From JAZNOQ01 sp045589215 (GTDB lineage Bacteria; Bacillota; Clostridia; Oscillospirales; CAG-272): DNA of 21,476 nt. Shown here piece after piece: positions 21,096 to 21,476 of this stretch. The stretch covers positions 1-21,476 of the forward strand of contig JAZNOQ010000154.1 in the NCBI GenBank assembly GCA_045589215.1. The letters are read 5' to 3'. The notes beneath the pieces were generated by a model. That model ran no database searches. It saw nothing but the letters and a program-made list of their open reading frames with translations, and had not been told where the DNA came from. Position 1 is the stretch's first letter. Every line of letters starts with the position of its first letter. Made by a program: the position numbers and the translations under genes.

Positions 21096-21284
21096 TTACG
21101 AAACCTTTGTGTCGGATGTCTCCCCATCACAAATGTTTTCAAGTGCATATTCACAGCACTGCACCACAAGATTGTTGAGGGACACCGACTTTTCCTGCGC
21201 CAAGCATTCGAGCTTTTGAACGAGCTCCGACGGCATCCGAAAGGTTTTATTCACATATTCGGTTTTTCTCACCTCAAAAGCCAT
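21096..21284 (-). CDS. Ribbon-helix-helix (Arc/MetJ/CopG-type) DNA-binding protein
   Basis: 62 aa. The pattern VNKTFRMPSELVQKLECLA (one beta strand then a helix) followed by EKSVSLNNLVVQCCEYALENI (turn and second helix) is the Arc/CopG ribbon-helix-helix fold, which acts as a dimer binding DNA through the paired strands. Proteins of this kind are plasmid or phage repressors, antitoxins or relaxosome factors. AAGGTGG lies 9 nt before ATG 21284. It precedes the unrecognised 139-aa gene by 22 nt and probably represses its own promoter. A toxin-antitoxin role cannot be shown: the neighbour matches no toxin family I know. Confidence 0.75.
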   Translation of the reverse strand: MAFEVRKTEYVNKTFRMPSELVQKLECLAQEKSVSLNNLVVQCCEYALENICDGETSDTKVS

Positions 21285-21308
21285 TGCCTCTCACCACCTT
21301 ATGTGAAT

Positions 21309-21314
21309 ATTATA
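21309..21314 (-). promoter_or_regulatory. -10 box of the ribbon-helix-helix operon
   Basis: Perfect TATAAT on the minus strand, 25 nt before the start codon. No good -35 box is seen at 16-18 nt, so activity is uncertain. The same bases read TATTAT on the plus strand (21308-21313). Confidence 0.45.
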
Positions 21315-21319
21315 AATGG

Positions 21320-21425
21320 TTTTTGTCCTGAAATAAATACATCAATTTTGCATTTACATTTTGCCGTGTGTTTTGCACCGCAAAATACAGGTGCATAGTG
21401 GTCGCCGCTTACGGCGGCTTTTTCA
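21320..21425 (+). ncRNA. Possible small structured RNA on the plus strand
   Basis: Two stem-loops in a row, TGCACC/GGTGCA (21374-21379 and 21390-21395) and CGCCG/CGGCG (21403-21407 and 21412-21416), end in a T-run, but no plus-strand gene lies before them. A possible promoter is TTGCCT (21284-21289), 18-nt spacer, TATTAT (21308-21313), divergent from and overlapping the ribbon-helix-helix promoter. An RNA of about 100 nt would result. The 5' end is a guess. Confidence 0.25.
21401..21425 (+). terminator. Terminator-like hairpin on the plus strand
   Basis: GTCGCCG (21401-21407) pairs with CGGCGGC (21412-21418), one G-T wobble, 4-nt loop, followed by five T. It is the only clear plus-strand termination signal in the right-end gap. 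Confidence 0.6.
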
Positions 21426-21454
21426 TTTTCAACGGGTCGTCGAGGACACCCCGT

Positions 21455-21476
21455 AAAAAGCCCCCCTCCGGGAGGG
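21455..21476 (-). terminator. Terminator cut by the window edge
   Basis: CCCTC (from 21464) and GAGGG (to 21476) pair; on the minus strand the GC-rich stem ends in CTTTTTAC. It probably ends a minus-strand gene lying to the right of the window. The right arm may continue outside. Confidence 0.55.

Noticed and set aside
20654..21425. Diversity-generating retroelement (accessory four-helix protein plus hairpin)
   Set aside because: A small helical protein and a tetraloop hairpin prompted the idea, but there is no reverse transcriptase, template/variable repeat pair or C-type lectin target in view.
1..21476. CRISPR array, tRNA, rRNA or insertion sequence
   Set aside because: No regularly spaced direct repeats, cloverleaf-like or rRNA sequence, transposase motif or terminal inverted repeats were found.

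Overview
The window looks like a chromosomal segment of an endospore-forming Clostridia bacterium (Firmicutes), probably an uncultured gut lineage. Three sporulation genes (yqfC, yqfD, ylbJ), Gram-positive housekeeping gene order, strong purine-rich ribosome binding sites and a typical gut-Clostridia ECF sigma subfamily support this. No rRNA, tRNA, CRISPR array or insertion sequence was seen. Genus-level placement is not supported by what I can see.

Left part (1-4417): the end of a threonine dehydratase gene (ilvA type) is followed by ridA, which clears the enamine/imine product of that enzyme. A 19-bp perfect inverted repeat then acts as a two-way terminator. On the minus strand lies a two-gene operon: an ECF sigma factor overlapping, by ATGA, a membrane-anchored serpin whose short cytoplasmic head looks like an anti-sigma domain. 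Next, also on the minus strand, is a PRPP synthetase gene of a long, divergent type with its own promoter and terminator.

Middle part (4418-13363): a tightly packed minus-strand operon reads yqfC-yqfD-phoH-ybeY-(unknown membrane protein)-era-recO-mutS2, mostly with 4-nt overlaps. This is the classic Firmicutes order, but one unknown gene sits where dgkA and cdd normally lie. ylbJ diverges from yqfC. The gap between them holds two sigma-E-like promoters arranged reciprocally, each with its -35 box over the start codon of the opposite gene.

Right-middle part (13367-16967): a minus-strand series of a YwlG/DUF436 protein, nagB, rnz (RNase Z, GTG start) and a leucine-rich-repeat lipoprotein that also carries a C-terminal membrane helix.

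Right part (16968-20679): a plus-strand operon encodes two OmpR/PhoB-type response regulators of equal length, one histidine kinase with almost no extracellular domain, and the tRNA methyltransferase TrmO, ending in a terminator. Upstream is an 11-bp-phased set of TTNANA-like hexamers resembling PHO boxes, plus a perfect 12-bp palindrome.

Right end (20654-21476): a visibly more AT-rich minus-strand pair (a ribbon-helix-helix protein and an unrecognised 139-aa protein), with several stem-loops and a possible small RNA, has the look of an accessory region.

The most interesting candidate system is the ECF sigma / anti-sigma-serpin pair. It could be a transmembrane sensor in which protease attack on the serpin loop releases a sigma factor.
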